Positions 33,538 through 41,124 of a stretch of DNA of 64,000 nt are shown piece after piece. A program made the position numbers and the translations under genes. This DNA comes from Streptomyces sp. STR69. Its GTDB lineage: Bacteria; Actinomycetota; Actinomycetes; Streptomycetales; Streptomycetaceae. The DNA lies in NCBI RefSeq assembly GCF_024519455.1, contig NZ_JALJRY010000017.1:1-64000 (forward strand), written 5' to 3'. Each line of letters begins with the position of its first letter. Position 1 is the stretch's first letter. The notes beneath the pieces were generated by a model, which searched no databases, had not been told where the DNA came from, and saw nothing but the letters and a program-made list of their open reading frames with translations.

Positions 33538-33747
33538 ATGGCGCGCGAGCAACTGACTCGGCTCACTGGATCGGGCAACGGAACCAACTGCGATGACGAC
33601 GACTGCCCAAACGTCTACCGCACGGCAAAGGGGTCCATCGTGGTCCAAGGCAACGTGTCAGACGCCTTCCGGCCACCGGAGGGTGAGGCCCTGGTGGAGA
33701 TCCCTGAGTCGGTACTCAAGGAGGCTGTACGTGCTCTTGGATGGTGA
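33538..33747 (+). CDS. Small acidic protein heading the DUF6879 cassette
   Basis: A 69-aa protein with a Cys/Asp-rich N-terminus (GTNCDDDDCPNVYRT) and a beta-rich body (GSIVVQGNVSDAF) ending EIPESVLKEAVRAL. I know similar small proteins ahead of DUF6879 genes but no function; by position it parallels DUF397. ATG 33538 follows AGAGGGG. Its 3' end carries AAGGAGG, the ribosome-binding site of the next gene, and overlaps that gene by 17 bp. Confidence 0.78.
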   Translation: MAREQLTRLTGSGNGTNCDDDDCPNVYRTAKGSIVVQGNVSDAFRPPEGEALVEIPESVLKEAVRALGW

Positions 33748-34252
33748 CGAATGGCGGAGGACATTCGACACGTACGAACGTGAGGCGTGGCGATTCGAAG
33801 CTCAGCCGACCTACACCATGCCCAGGGAGGCCGAGAACGTCGCTCGTTTCCTTCGCGGTGAGCCGAAGCCGGCTGACCATAATGTGCGCTGGCACGAACG
33901 AGTACATGGATACGTAGCCTCAGGGCGCAGCATTGGGCGAGTGCGGGTCGTGCGGCGGCCGTTGACGGAATATCAGCGGTACCAGTTTGCGTGGGGAATA
34001 CCGGGAAATATAGCCGCAGGTGAAGACATCCGTATCCTGGATGTCACAGAAGAAGACTACGGCCTTCCTCTTTCGGGAGTGGATTGGTGGTTGTTCGATG
34101 AGGAGCGCATAGTGTTTCTCAACTTCCGGCCGGACGGGACACAGATCAGCCGTGAGACGTTCACCGGCGACCTTTCCCCGTATCTAGAGTGGAGGCGGAT
34201 TTCGCTGGCTCACTCGGTACCATTCTCCGAGTATATGAGAGACTTCGAGTGA
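33731..34252 (+). CDS. DUF6879 family protein
   Basis: A 173-aa cytoplasmic protein of unknown function. Recognisable parts: LLDGDEWRRTFDTYEREAWR, then an Arg/Tyr-rich stretch (RVVRRPLTEYQRYQFAWGIPGNIAAGEDIRILD) and an acidic DWWLFDEERIVFLNF. GTG 33731 is chosen for AAGGAGG at 6 nt inside the preceding gene. It overlaps the following XRE gene by 4 bp (GTGA). It is the middle of three coupled genes, so the three products probably work together. Confidence 0.85.
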   Translation: MLLDGDEWRRTFDTYEREAWRFEAQPTYTMPREAENVARFLRGEPKPADHNVRWHERVHGYVASGRSIGRVRVVRRPLTEYQRYQFAWGIPGNIAAGEDIRILDVTEEDYGLPLSGVDWWLFDEERIVFLNFRPDGTQISRETFTGDLSPYLEWRRISLAHSVPFSEYMRDFE

Positions 34253-35079
34253 CCTTTGAGCCTGAACAGCTGGGGCAATCAAGGACTGATCTAGCAGCAA
34301 CACTCCGCGAGTTGCGTAAACGAGCCGGTCTCACTGGAGACCGGCTCGCTCGTCGTTGCAACATGTCGCAGAGCCAGATCAGTAAGTTCGAGACCGGTAA
34401 GAAGACGCCGAAGCTCATTGATGTGGAGCGTATCCTCCGGGCTCTCGGCGCACCGCCCGGCACAGTCGAGGAAGTCACCGCTCTCGCGCGCATCGCGAAT
34501 ACCGAGTGGCAGGACAAACGCTCTTCCTGGCGCCGCGGCATGGAGAAAAGACAGACCGAGCTAGCCTCCTTGGAGGGAGAGGCAGCAGAGCTGAGATACT
34601 TCCTTCCTGCGATGATTACGGGCCTGTTGGCTACGCCTGAGTATGTTCGCGCCAGCCTGACTCACACACCGGGTGACTCGTCAAAGACTGTGGCCCGCAA
34701 GCTGGAGCGTCAAGCCATCCTCTACGACACGGCAAAGTCCTTCACCTTCCTCCTGACCGAGCAGGCGGTGCGATGGGCGACCGTCCCGAAATCCGCCATA
34801 GCGGTGCAGATTGATCGTCTCGTATCACTGTCCCACCTGCCAAACATTCGCATCGGCATCCTTCCGATCGGGACCGAGATGGCGCGGGGACCGATGAACA
34901 CGTTCACGATCTATGATGCACGGCTGGCAACAGTCGAAAATTTCACTGGGCGCATGGTCTTCCGAGACCCCCGAGACATATCCGAATATCTTGCCGTGTT
35001 CTCTCATTTCGAACAGCGTGCCCACTTCGGCGGCGAGGCAAGGAACTTGATGCAACAGTGGGCCGACGCTTACCGATGA
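34249..35079 (+). CDS. XRE helix-turn-helix regulator with DUF5753 (second copy)
   Basis: A 276-aa regulator. Residues about 18-70 form the HTH (LRKRAGLTGDRLARRCNMSQSQISKFETGKK). Residues about 115-270 form DUF5753 (ITGLLATPEYVRASL, RIGILPIGTEMARGPMNTF). GTG 34249 overlaps the DUF6879 stop in GTGA; the coupling replaces a clear Shine-Dalgarno. It is distinct from the copy at 31631: only the layout is shared, not close sequence. It probably controls the cassette promoter. Confidence 0.9.
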   Translation: MTFEPEQLGQSRTDLAATLRELRKRAGLTGDRLARRCNMSQSQISKFETGKKTPKLIDVERILRALGAPPGTVEEVTALARIANTEWQDKRSSWRRGMEKRQTELASLEGEAAELRYFLPAMITGLLATPEYVRASLTHTPGDSSKTVARKLERQAILYDTAKSFTFLLTEQAVRWATVPKSAIAVQIDRLVSLSHLPNIRIGILPIGTEMARGPMNTFTIYDARLATVENFTGRMVFRDPRDISEYLAVFSHFEQRAHFGGEARNLMQQWADAYR

Positions 35080-35162
35080 TCTTTAATCCACAACGAGAAT
35101 ATTGCTCGGACCATCCGCTCACCCGGTGAATCATAGAGACATCACCGAACCGGGGAGGATGG

Positions 35163-35489
35163 ATGACGTCATCACGGAATCTCCCGACACCTCTGATGAC
35201 CTTGCGCGTTTCTCGCGACTCTGGAAAGACATGGAGCCCTGAACGAGCCATCTTCGGCGGCAATCTTCCAGTTCCCGCAGTCACTTCGGAATGGCCACCG
35301 TGCCGGTGCTCACACTGCACTGCGAATCGCGACGTCGCCAAGGCGTTCAACGCCCTCACCGATCACTGCCTGACCTGCCATTTCTGCAGAACCAAGCCTG
35401 ACCAGATGTGCCCCGAGGCACAAAATCTGCATCGGACGTGGAAAACGGCATGGAAGAAGAGCCAACGCGGTGACGCACGGAGCGTATGA
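35163..35489 (+). CDS. Cys-rich small protein of unknown function
   Basis: A 108-aa protein. The first part (MTLRVSRDSGKTWSPERAIF) looks like a beta hairpin. The second has clustered cysteines: Cys47, Cys49, Cys52 (PCRCSHC) and Cys69, Cys72, Cys75 (CLTCHFC), plus Cys83, suggesting a zinc-binding module. ATG 35163 follows GGGGAGG at 4 nt; ATG at codon 12 is an alternative start. I recall similar small proteins in other streptomycetes but no function. Confidence 0.7.
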   Translation: MTSSRNLPTPLMTLRVSRDSGKTWSPERAIFGGNLPVPAVTSEWPPCRCSHCTANRDVAKAFNALTDHCLTCHFCRTKPDQMCPEAQNLHRTWKTAWKKSQRGDARSV

Positions 35490-35669
35490 CCGGACGACAC
35501 AAGCAATAACTGCAAATTCTCACCGACTTCCACCCCGCGCGTATCAATCCCGCCCATAGATCCTCAAGCTGTGAGGTGAATTCGTGATCCGCTCAACGCC
35601 GCCCGGACCCGAAAGGCCACCAGGCCCGACCCCGCCCCTCAACGGGCCACGCAGGAAAGGGGCCAAGCG

Positions 35670-36107
35670 ATGACCACCACCGTCGCCGCCGGAACCCGCA
35701 CCGGCCGCTCCCTCGTCCCCGACGCCGACTTCACCACGCTCGCCGCGTTCTGTGCCGACGAGTACGGCCTCGAACCCGCCGTCGCAGACCGGGTCGTGGA
35801 CCAAGCACTCGCGCTGGTCTTCGTCATGGGTTCGAGGGGAGAAGGCGTCTCCATGGCGCCGTCCCAGCAGGTCGATCCCGGCTGGCACACGCTCATCCTC
35901 CACACCGACTGGTACGCCAACTGGTGTCAGGAGCAGTTCGGCTACTTCCTGCATCACCAGCCGAACAGCAAGACCCGTAGCGGCGGGCTGATGACCGAGG
36001 TCGTCGAGAAAATCCGGGCGGCGGGCTTCGAGGTCGATGAACGGCTGTGGGGTACGGCCGCGGAGTGCAACCCGCCGGCCTGCTGTGGCGACGGGCCCTG
36101 CTGCTGA
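35670..36107 (+). CDS. GRDP/DUF1399-like protein with Cys-rich tail
   Basis: A 145-aa cytoplasmic protein. The pattern VDPGWHTLILHTDWYANWCQ, then FGYFLHHQPN, resembles the WHTFIL...Y..FC...HH.P signature of glycine-rich-domain-protein (DUF1399) families. The C-terminus CNPPACCGDGPCC has five Cys in 13 residues and could bind metal. ATG 35670 follows AGGAAAGG. The function is unknown. A second small gene follows after 83 nt. Confidence 0.75.
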   Translation: MTTTVAAGTRTGRSLVPDADFTTLAAFCADEYGLEPAVADRVVDQALALVFVMGSRGEGVSMAPSQQVDPGWHTLILHTDWYANWCQEQFGYFLHHQPNSKTRSGGLMTEVVEKIRAAGFEVDERLWGTAAECNPPACCGDGPCC

Positions 36108-36190
36108 GCCTTTCCCAACCCCGCGGGCGGCCCAGCATCCCCAGGCCGGGCCGCCCGGTCCGCTCCCCCATACCAGAACGGACTGGCACC

Positions 36191-36583
36191 GTGCCGCTGA
36201 CCGTGCTGACCGCGACCAGTCGCGTGACCGTGTTTCCCCTCGAAGGCCTCACCGTCGCCTACACCACGCAGTCCAGCGACGAGCGTGAGCTGGGAGACAT
36301 CGGGCTGGTCACCGCCGTAGGCAGAGAAGAAGGAAGAGAAGGCGGTGAAGACGACGCAGACCCTCTCTGGCGGTTGGCGCACGACCTCGGCGGGCGTACG
36401 AAGGGTGAGGACCAGGCCCGGTGGATCATCACCCAGGCGAGTCGCGCGCGGATGGTCAGGGCGTACACGGACCTGCCGCATGCGAAGTGGACGGCACACA
36501 TCAACCGGCGTTTCGAGCTCGACGCGCTGTTCGCCAATCACGAGGTGCTGATGACCGGCCGGATTGCGCTCGTGAGGCTCTGA
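36191..36583 (+). CDS. Hypothetical protein
   Basis: A 130-aa soluble protein starting at GTG 36191 (PLTVLTATSRVTVFPLEGL). There are no recognised motifs. It has a charged Glu/Gly-rich stretch (REEGREGGEDDAD) and an Arg-rich helical C-terminal half. The Shine-Dalgarno is weak and the start uncertain. Codon use is consistent with a real gene downstream of the DUF1399-like gene. Confidence 0.55.
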   Translation: MPLTVLTATSRVTVFPLEGLTVAYTTQSSDERELGDIGLVTAVGREEGREGGEDDADPLWRLAHDLGGRTKGEDQARWIITQASRARMVRAYTDLPHAKWTAHINRRFELDALFANHEVLMTGRIALVRL

Positions 36584-36771
36584 GTGGTGATCCGAGATCG
36601 TCGATGCGACCTCCCCAGCCGACGCCAACTCCCCAACCCCCACTGTCCCGTTACGCACTTATTGCACAAGAGATCTTCACCATTTCCGACCTGGGTTCAT
36701 ATGATGCAGAGATCAACAGGCCCGGCCAAGGCAAGACTTGGGCGGGCCTCTCGGGTTCCCGTGGGGGTTTC

Positions 36772-37620
36772 ATGCGTATACGCGTTGCGGCCGGTGTTGT
36801 CTCCGGTGCTGTCGTTCTGTCCGCGCTCGCTCTTCCGGTTGCCGCTCAGGCGGCGGAGCGTAAGGGGGCCGCGACAGGGCTGAGTTCCTTCGCCTCGGCG
36901 GCCGTTCAGCCCAGAGACTCCCTGGGCAACACCAAGTTCTCGCACGCCGTCATCAACGGGGGCAAGGACATCGTCCTCGGTACCACCGGTACGAAGGTCG
37001 TCACCGTCACGTACACCGCCACGAACGCGAGCGGCATCGCTCTCACCGAGGCCTTCCTGTGGCAGGGGACGGACAGTTCGACCACGGACGGGATCACCGG
37101 TGGGCTCGGGACGGACGACGACCCCGCCTGCACGGAGACGGCTACCCAGGGGACGTACACCTGCAAGGCCGTCTTCAACATCCACCCCGCGACCGACATG
37201 AAGGACAACGGCGTGGCCGGGACCTGGAAGCTGTTCCTGGGTGCCTGGGACCTGTACGCGAACGCGAGTTACAACGACGATGTCGCCACCGCCTCGATCA
37301 AGAAGGCCTCCACGCTGACCGCCGATGCCACTCCCGAGCCGGTCAAGAAGGGCAAGACCATCACGGTCACGGGCAAGCTCGCCCGCGCGAACTGGGCGAC
37401 GGGCAAGTACGCGGGGTACGTGTCCCAGCCTGCGAAGCTGCAGTTCCGCAAGAAGGGCAGCAGCACCTACACCACCCTCAAGACGGTCAAGACCAACAGC
37501 ACCGGCGTTCTGAAGACCACCACCAAGGCCACGGTCGACGGGTATTACCGGTACGTCTTCGCCGGCACCTCCACCACCGCCGCGGCGACCGCGCCCGGCG
37601 ACTTCGTCGACGTCCGGTAA
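36772..37620 (+). CDS. Secreted beta-sandwich protein (DUF5707-like)
   Basis: A 282-aa exported protein. A signal peptide (residues 1-27, VAAQA-A) is followed by a first beta domain with a disulphide-type pair (DDDPACTE, TYTCKAVF) and, from about residue 185, a second Ig-like domain (STLTADATPEPVKKGKTITVTGKL, ending TSTTAAATAPGDFVDVR). The N-terminal part resembles Streptomyces DUF5707 proteins as I remember them. ATG 36772 follows GGGGG. A strong hairpin follows the gene. The role is unknown, perhaps surface or adhesive. Confidence 0.78.
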   Translation: MRIRVAAGVVSGAVVLSALALPVAAQAAERKGAATGLSSFASAAVQPRDSLGNTKFSHAVINGGKDIVLGTTGTKVVTVTYTATNASGIALTEAFLWQGTDSSTTDGITGGLGTDDDPACTETATQGTYTCKAVFNIHPATDMKDNGVAGTWKLFLGAWDLYANASYNDDVATASIKKASTLTADATPEPVKKGKTITVTGKLARANWATGKYAGYVSQPAKLQFRKKGSSTYTTLKTVKTNSTGVLKTTTKATVDGYYRYVFAGTSTTAAATAPGDFVDVR

Positions 37621-37655
37621 GCAGCTCGGCTCGTCCGAGTAAGAGATCTACGTGA

Positions 37656-37680
37656 ACCGGCGGGAGGCCCTCCCGCCGGT
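37656..37680 (+). terminator. Hairpin terminator after the beta-sandwich protein gene
   Basis: A perfect 12-bp stem (ACCGGCGGGAGG with CCTCCCGCCGGT) with a one-base centre lies 36 bp after the stop codon. There is no T tract, as is common in Streptomyces. Confidence 0.7.
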
Positions 37681-37877
37681 CCCGATCGCGTGTGTACCGT
37701 CCTCCCTTGTGTTGATCGGTGATCACTCAACCACCGTTCTACGCGCGGAGATTCACCGCAGATCACAGATCGCAGTTCACCCCAGTCGGCTACATCCGCA
37801 GCACCCGCACCCCCTGTTCACTCCACTTCATTCCACCCCCACTCATGGAATCCCCCCACTTCACGGAGGTTCACCGG

Positions 37878-38825
37878 ATGCCCAGTCTTGGCAAGTTCAC
37901 GTCACGTCGTAGGCTCACCACCGCCCTCACCGTCCTCGGTCTGCTCGCCACCGGCGCCGTCGCCCAGGCCGCCACCGTCACCCCCGCCGCAGCGGCCACC
38001 GCGGCCACCACGCACCGCGTTCTCTTCGACGACGGGCACGCCGAGGAAGCCGGCAACGCCGACTGGATCATCTCGACCAGCAAGCCCGATCCGCTCGCCC
38101 AGGACTCCTCTCCTTCCTCCGACAAGGACTGGACGGGAGCGCTGTCGTCGTGGGGCATCGCGCTGCAGCAGACCGGTGACTACAGCCTCAAGACCGCCAC
38201 CAGCGCGCTGACTTACGGGGGATCGTCGGCGAACGACCTGTCGAACTTCGACACGCTCGTGCTGCCCGAGCCCAACATCAAGTTCACGACCGCCGAGAAG
38301 ACCGCCATCATGAACTTCGTGAAGGCCGGTGGCGGGCTGTTCATGATCTCCGACCACACCGGGTCCGACCGGAACAACGACGGGTACGACGCGGTCCAGA
38401 TCCTCAACGACCTGATGACGAACAACAGCGTTGATTCGACGGACCCGTTCGGGTTCTCCATCGACTCGCTCAACATCAGTTCCGGCTACCCGGCCGCCAT
38501 CAGCGACAGCAGCAACCCGGTGCTGCACGGCTCCTTCGGTACCGTCACCAAGAGCCTCATCGCCAACGGTACGACCGCCACGATCAAGCCCGCCGACAAC
38601 TCCGCCGCCAAGGGGCTGCTGTACCGCAGCGGTTACTCCGGCAACACCGGCGCCTTCTTCGCCACCAGCACCTTCGGGAGTGGCAAGGTCGCGTTCTGGG
38701 GCGACAGTTCGCCGGTCGACGACGGCACCGGTCAGTCCGGCAACACGCTCTACGACGGCTGGAACGACACCGGCGCCACCAACGCCGCCCTCGCCCTCAA
38801 CGCCACGGAGTGGCTCTCCTCGTAG
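37878..38825 (+). CDS. Secreted protein with class I glutamine amidotransferase-like fold
   Basis: A 315-aa exported protein. The signal peptide ends VAQAA (about residue 30). The mature part reads THRVLFDDGHAEEAGNADW, NFDTLVLPEPNIKFTTAEK, FVKAGGGLFMISDHTGSDRN and GKVAFWGDSSPVDDGTGQ. This is a ThuA/DUF4350-like amidotransferase fold often annotated simply as hydrolase. No classical Cys nucleophile is seen. ATG 37878 follows GGAGG at 8 nt. Its function is unknown. Confidence 0.75.
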   Translation: MPSLGKFTSRRRLTTALTVLGLLATGAVAQAATVTPAAAATAATTHRVLFDDGHAEEAGNADWIISTSKPDPLAQDSSPSSDKDWTGALSSWGIALQQTGDYSLKTATSALTYGGSSANDLSNFDTLVLPEPNIKFTTAEKTAIMNFVKAGGGLFMISDHTGSDRNNDGYDAVQILNDLMTNNSVDSTDPFGFSIDSLNISSGYPAAISDSSNPVLHGSFGTVTKSLIANGTTATIKPADNSAAKGLLYRSGYSGNTGAFFATSTFGSGKVAFWGDSSPVDDGTGQSGNTLYDGWNDTGATNAALALNATEWLSS

Positions 38826-38905
38826 CCAACTGGCATAACCAACCGACGCTGAGCCAGTACCGAGTGGGCGGGTGCGGCCCCCGAGCCGTACCCGCCAGGC
38901 TTCCT

Positions 38906-40411
38906 TCAGCCTCCGATGTCGGACCTCACCGCCGCCTCGACGAGCTTCGCCGCATCGGCCGGCCGGATCGTCCCTGCCGCGACCGCAGCCGCCGTTCGTG
39001 TGGCCCACTGCCTGACGAACTCCGCGTGCGTGGGGTACAGGGCGGCAAGTTTCGCGCTGCTGAAGGGAGTTGTCGTGCCGAAGAGGAAGCAGAACTGGGC
39101 CGATCCGGTCTGGCCCAGGCCCGACAGGGCCGCGACCGGCGCGTCCACGGCGGGGGTTCGGACTCCGCCGGTGGCGTTGCCGTTGGCGTCCAGGACGAAC
39201 TCGGGTGTGCCGTCGCTGCTGGTGGTCACCTGCAGCTGAGAGGTCTTGGCCGGTGGGATTCCGGTCAAGACCCAGCTGCGCAGGGCGTGTTGGGCGGCGT
39301 CCATGACGTAGTGCGCCTGGCCGGTGTTGATCGGGGCCGCGCAGGAGAAGCCGGGGGTGCCGGTCGGCGGGTCGAGCATGGCATCCAACTCCCCCGCGGT
39401 CACCGCCCCGTCCCCCGTGTCCGCGGCGCCGACGTTCGCCACGTAGTCGTCGGCGTGCGCGGTGCCGGCGATCTCCCAGAACCGCAGGCGCCCTGCGTCT
39501 GGTTGACGGGCCGTCAGATAGCCCAGGAGCATCAGGTCGGTCTCGGTCTCCACCGTGAGCACCGGGACGTCCGTGTCGGTGCGGAACCGGACGACCGCGG
39601 GGGTGGGCACGTCCGCCTGGGGTGCCTGCGAGAGCGCTGCCGCGAATCCGGCCCTGCTGTGGACGAGGAATCCGTCGTACGTGTGCGCCAGGGGCTGGAC
39701 CGCGTCGATGTACGTGGTGAGGCGGAACGCCGACTGGGACTCGCCCTCGGCCAGCACCGCGCGCGGGCGGAGGCCGCCGAGGATCGTGGCCGCGGAGTCC
39801 CGTACGGCCTGTCCGGCCTGGGAGAAGATGTCGTAGGAGTAGCTGTCTCCGGGGTGGGACAGGGCCGCGTAGCGGACCGGGTCGGCGGCCTTGGTGGCGG
39901 CCACGCCGGTCGCCTGGGCGGAGACACCGATCCAGGCGTAGCCCTCACGGATGAGTTCGTTGTGGGTGTAGATCCACTCCGGGGCCACGTCCAGGCCGGC
40001 GGAGACGTTGAGCCACTCCACCACGACCGTCCCGTTGAAGCGGGCCGGGTTTAATGGCCTGTCCATGACAATCCTAGTCGTGTACGGCGCGGTGCTCGCG
40101 GGCGTCACGCTCCAGCGGCCGTCCGAGCCCAGCGGCGCGGTCGGCGTGTAGGAGGTGGCCGTGCCGGAGAGGAAGAACTCCGACTGGGTGTATCCCACGC
40201 TCGCGAGGTCGAAGGTCGTGCCTTGCAGTACTACGGCGCCCTTGCCGCCGGTGACCGGGCCGGTGACCGCTGCCGGACCAACCGCCGCCTCGGCCTGGGC
40301 AGTTGGCGCCAGAACCCCTAAGAATCCTAAGAACAGGCACGTGCTTGCCACGACAGCCAGCACCGAATGTCGGCGACTTCGGGTGCGCGGCCGTTGTCTC
40401 GCGTCGTTCAT
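38906..40411 (-). CDS. Secreted alpha/beta-hydrolase-domain protein
   Basis: A 501-aa exported hydrolase. A basic signal peptide (about residues 1-42, TAQAEA) precedes a large alpha/beta-hydrolase domain. The nucleophile elbow is AEGESQSAFR (Ser in GESQS), and the catalytic His is likely in EIAGTAHADDY. The family (Abhydrolase_10 group) is of uncertain substrate, probably esters. It converges on the amidotransferase-like gene and is followed in the same direction by a TetR gene upstream at 41064. Confidence 0.8.
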   Translation of the reverse strand: MNDARQRPRTRSRRHSVLAVVASTCLFLGFLGVLAPTAQAEAAVGPAAVTGPVTGGKGAVVLQGTTFDLASVGYTQSEFFLSGTATSYTPTAPLGSDGRWSVTPASTAPYTTRIVMDRPLNPARFNGTVVVEWLNVSAGLDVAPEWIYTHNELIREGYAWIGVSAQATGVAATKAADPVRYAALSHPGDSYSYDIFSQAGQAVRDSAATILGGLRPRAVLAEGESQSAFRLTTYIDAVQPLAHTYDGFLVHSRAGFAAALSQAPQADVPTPAVVRFRTDTDVPVLTVETETDLMLLGYLTARQPDAGRLRFWEIAGTAHADDYVANVGAADTGDGAVTAGELDAMLDPPTGTPGFSCAAPINTGQAHYVMDAAQHALRSWVLTGIPPAKTSQLQVTTSSDGTPEFVLDANGNATGGVRTPAVDAPVAALSGLGQTGSAQFCFLFGTTTPFSSAKLAALYPTHAEFVRQWATRTAAAVAAGTIRPADAAKLVEAAVRSDIGG

Positions 40412-40455
40412 GAGTGATGCCTCCTCAGAGTTGATGCCTCACTGCGTTGTTGTCC

Positions 40456-41064
40456 CTACGGCTCGGGAAGCCCCGCCCGCAGCTGCGCGAGCGCGTCGGT
40501 CGTCAGCTCGGCGAGGTCCGACTCGCCTTCGCACTCAAGCCACATGAAGACGGCCAGGCGCAGGGCGTTCGCCGCTACGACACCCGTCAGTCGCGGGTAC
40601 AGATCGCGGCTCGCGTCCGTCCCGGTGCGCTCGGCGACGACCGCGGTGAGCTGCTCGCCGAGCCGTTCGAAGATCGCCAGCTGCGAGCCCAGCAAGGCCT
40701 TGCTCGCCATGACCATCCGTACCTTGACGGCCAGTTGTTGCAACTGCTCCGGCGGCAGGAACGCGGAGAACGTCAGCGCATGGCGCAGCGACTCCCACAG
40801 CGGTTCGCCGGGCGGACGGTTGCGCAGTCCGTCGGCGATGTAGCCCATGCCGTCGACCAGCTCGGCCACGATCGCCTCCTCCTTGCCGGAGAAGTAGTTG
40901 CGGAAGGTGCGCGGCGACACGTCCGCGGCCTCGGCTATCGCGTCGGCGGTGACGTTCTCCACCCCGCGCTCCAGCGCCAGCCGCATCGCCGCACTCGCCA
41001 ACGCGGTGCGCGTCTGCGCCTTCTTGCGCTCCCGTAGACCCGTCGGACCCGTCTCTGCCGCCAC
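40456..41064 (-). CDS. TetR-family transcriptional regulator
   Basis: A 202-aa repressor. The HTH is at residues about 12-60 (RTALASAAMRLALERGVENVTADAIAEAADVSPRTFRNYFSGKEE), followed by an all-helical ligand domain. GTG 41064 is fixed by a TACGGT box exactly 7 nt upstream (leaderless). It lies 44 nt upstream of the alpha/beta-hydrolase gene in the same direction and may control it. Confidence 0.9.
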   Translation of the reverse strand: MAAETGPTGLRERKKAQTRTALASAAMRLALERGVENVTADAIAEAADVSPRTFRNYFSGKEEAIVAELVDGMGYIADGLRNRPPGEPLWESLRHALTFSAFLPPEQLQQLAVKVRMVMASKALLGSQLAIFERLGEQLTAVVAERTGTDASRDLYPRLTGVVAANALRLAVFMWLECEGESDLAELTTDALAQLRAGLPEP

Positions 41065-41071
41065 GCCCCGG

Positions 41072-41077
41072 ACCGTA
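41072..41077 (-). promoter_or_regulatory. -10 box of leaderless tetR-type gene
   Basis: On the minus strand TACGGT is followed by 7 nt and then GTG 41064. Confidence 0.5.
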
Positions 41078-41124
41078 CTCCGAGTTGCCGGAAGGGAAAA
41101 GATGCCGGGACGGCAAACTTTTCC

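Noticed and set aside
35954..36658. A 234-codon minus-strand frame over the small genes at 35.7-36.6 kb
   Set aside because: The plus-strand gene at 35670 has a good ribosome-binding site and family signature; the minus frame has neither.
37878..40411. Secreted-protein cluster as part of a biosynthetic gene cluster
   Set aside because: No PKS, NRPS, RiPP precursor, terpene or tailoring core gene is present in the neighbourhood.
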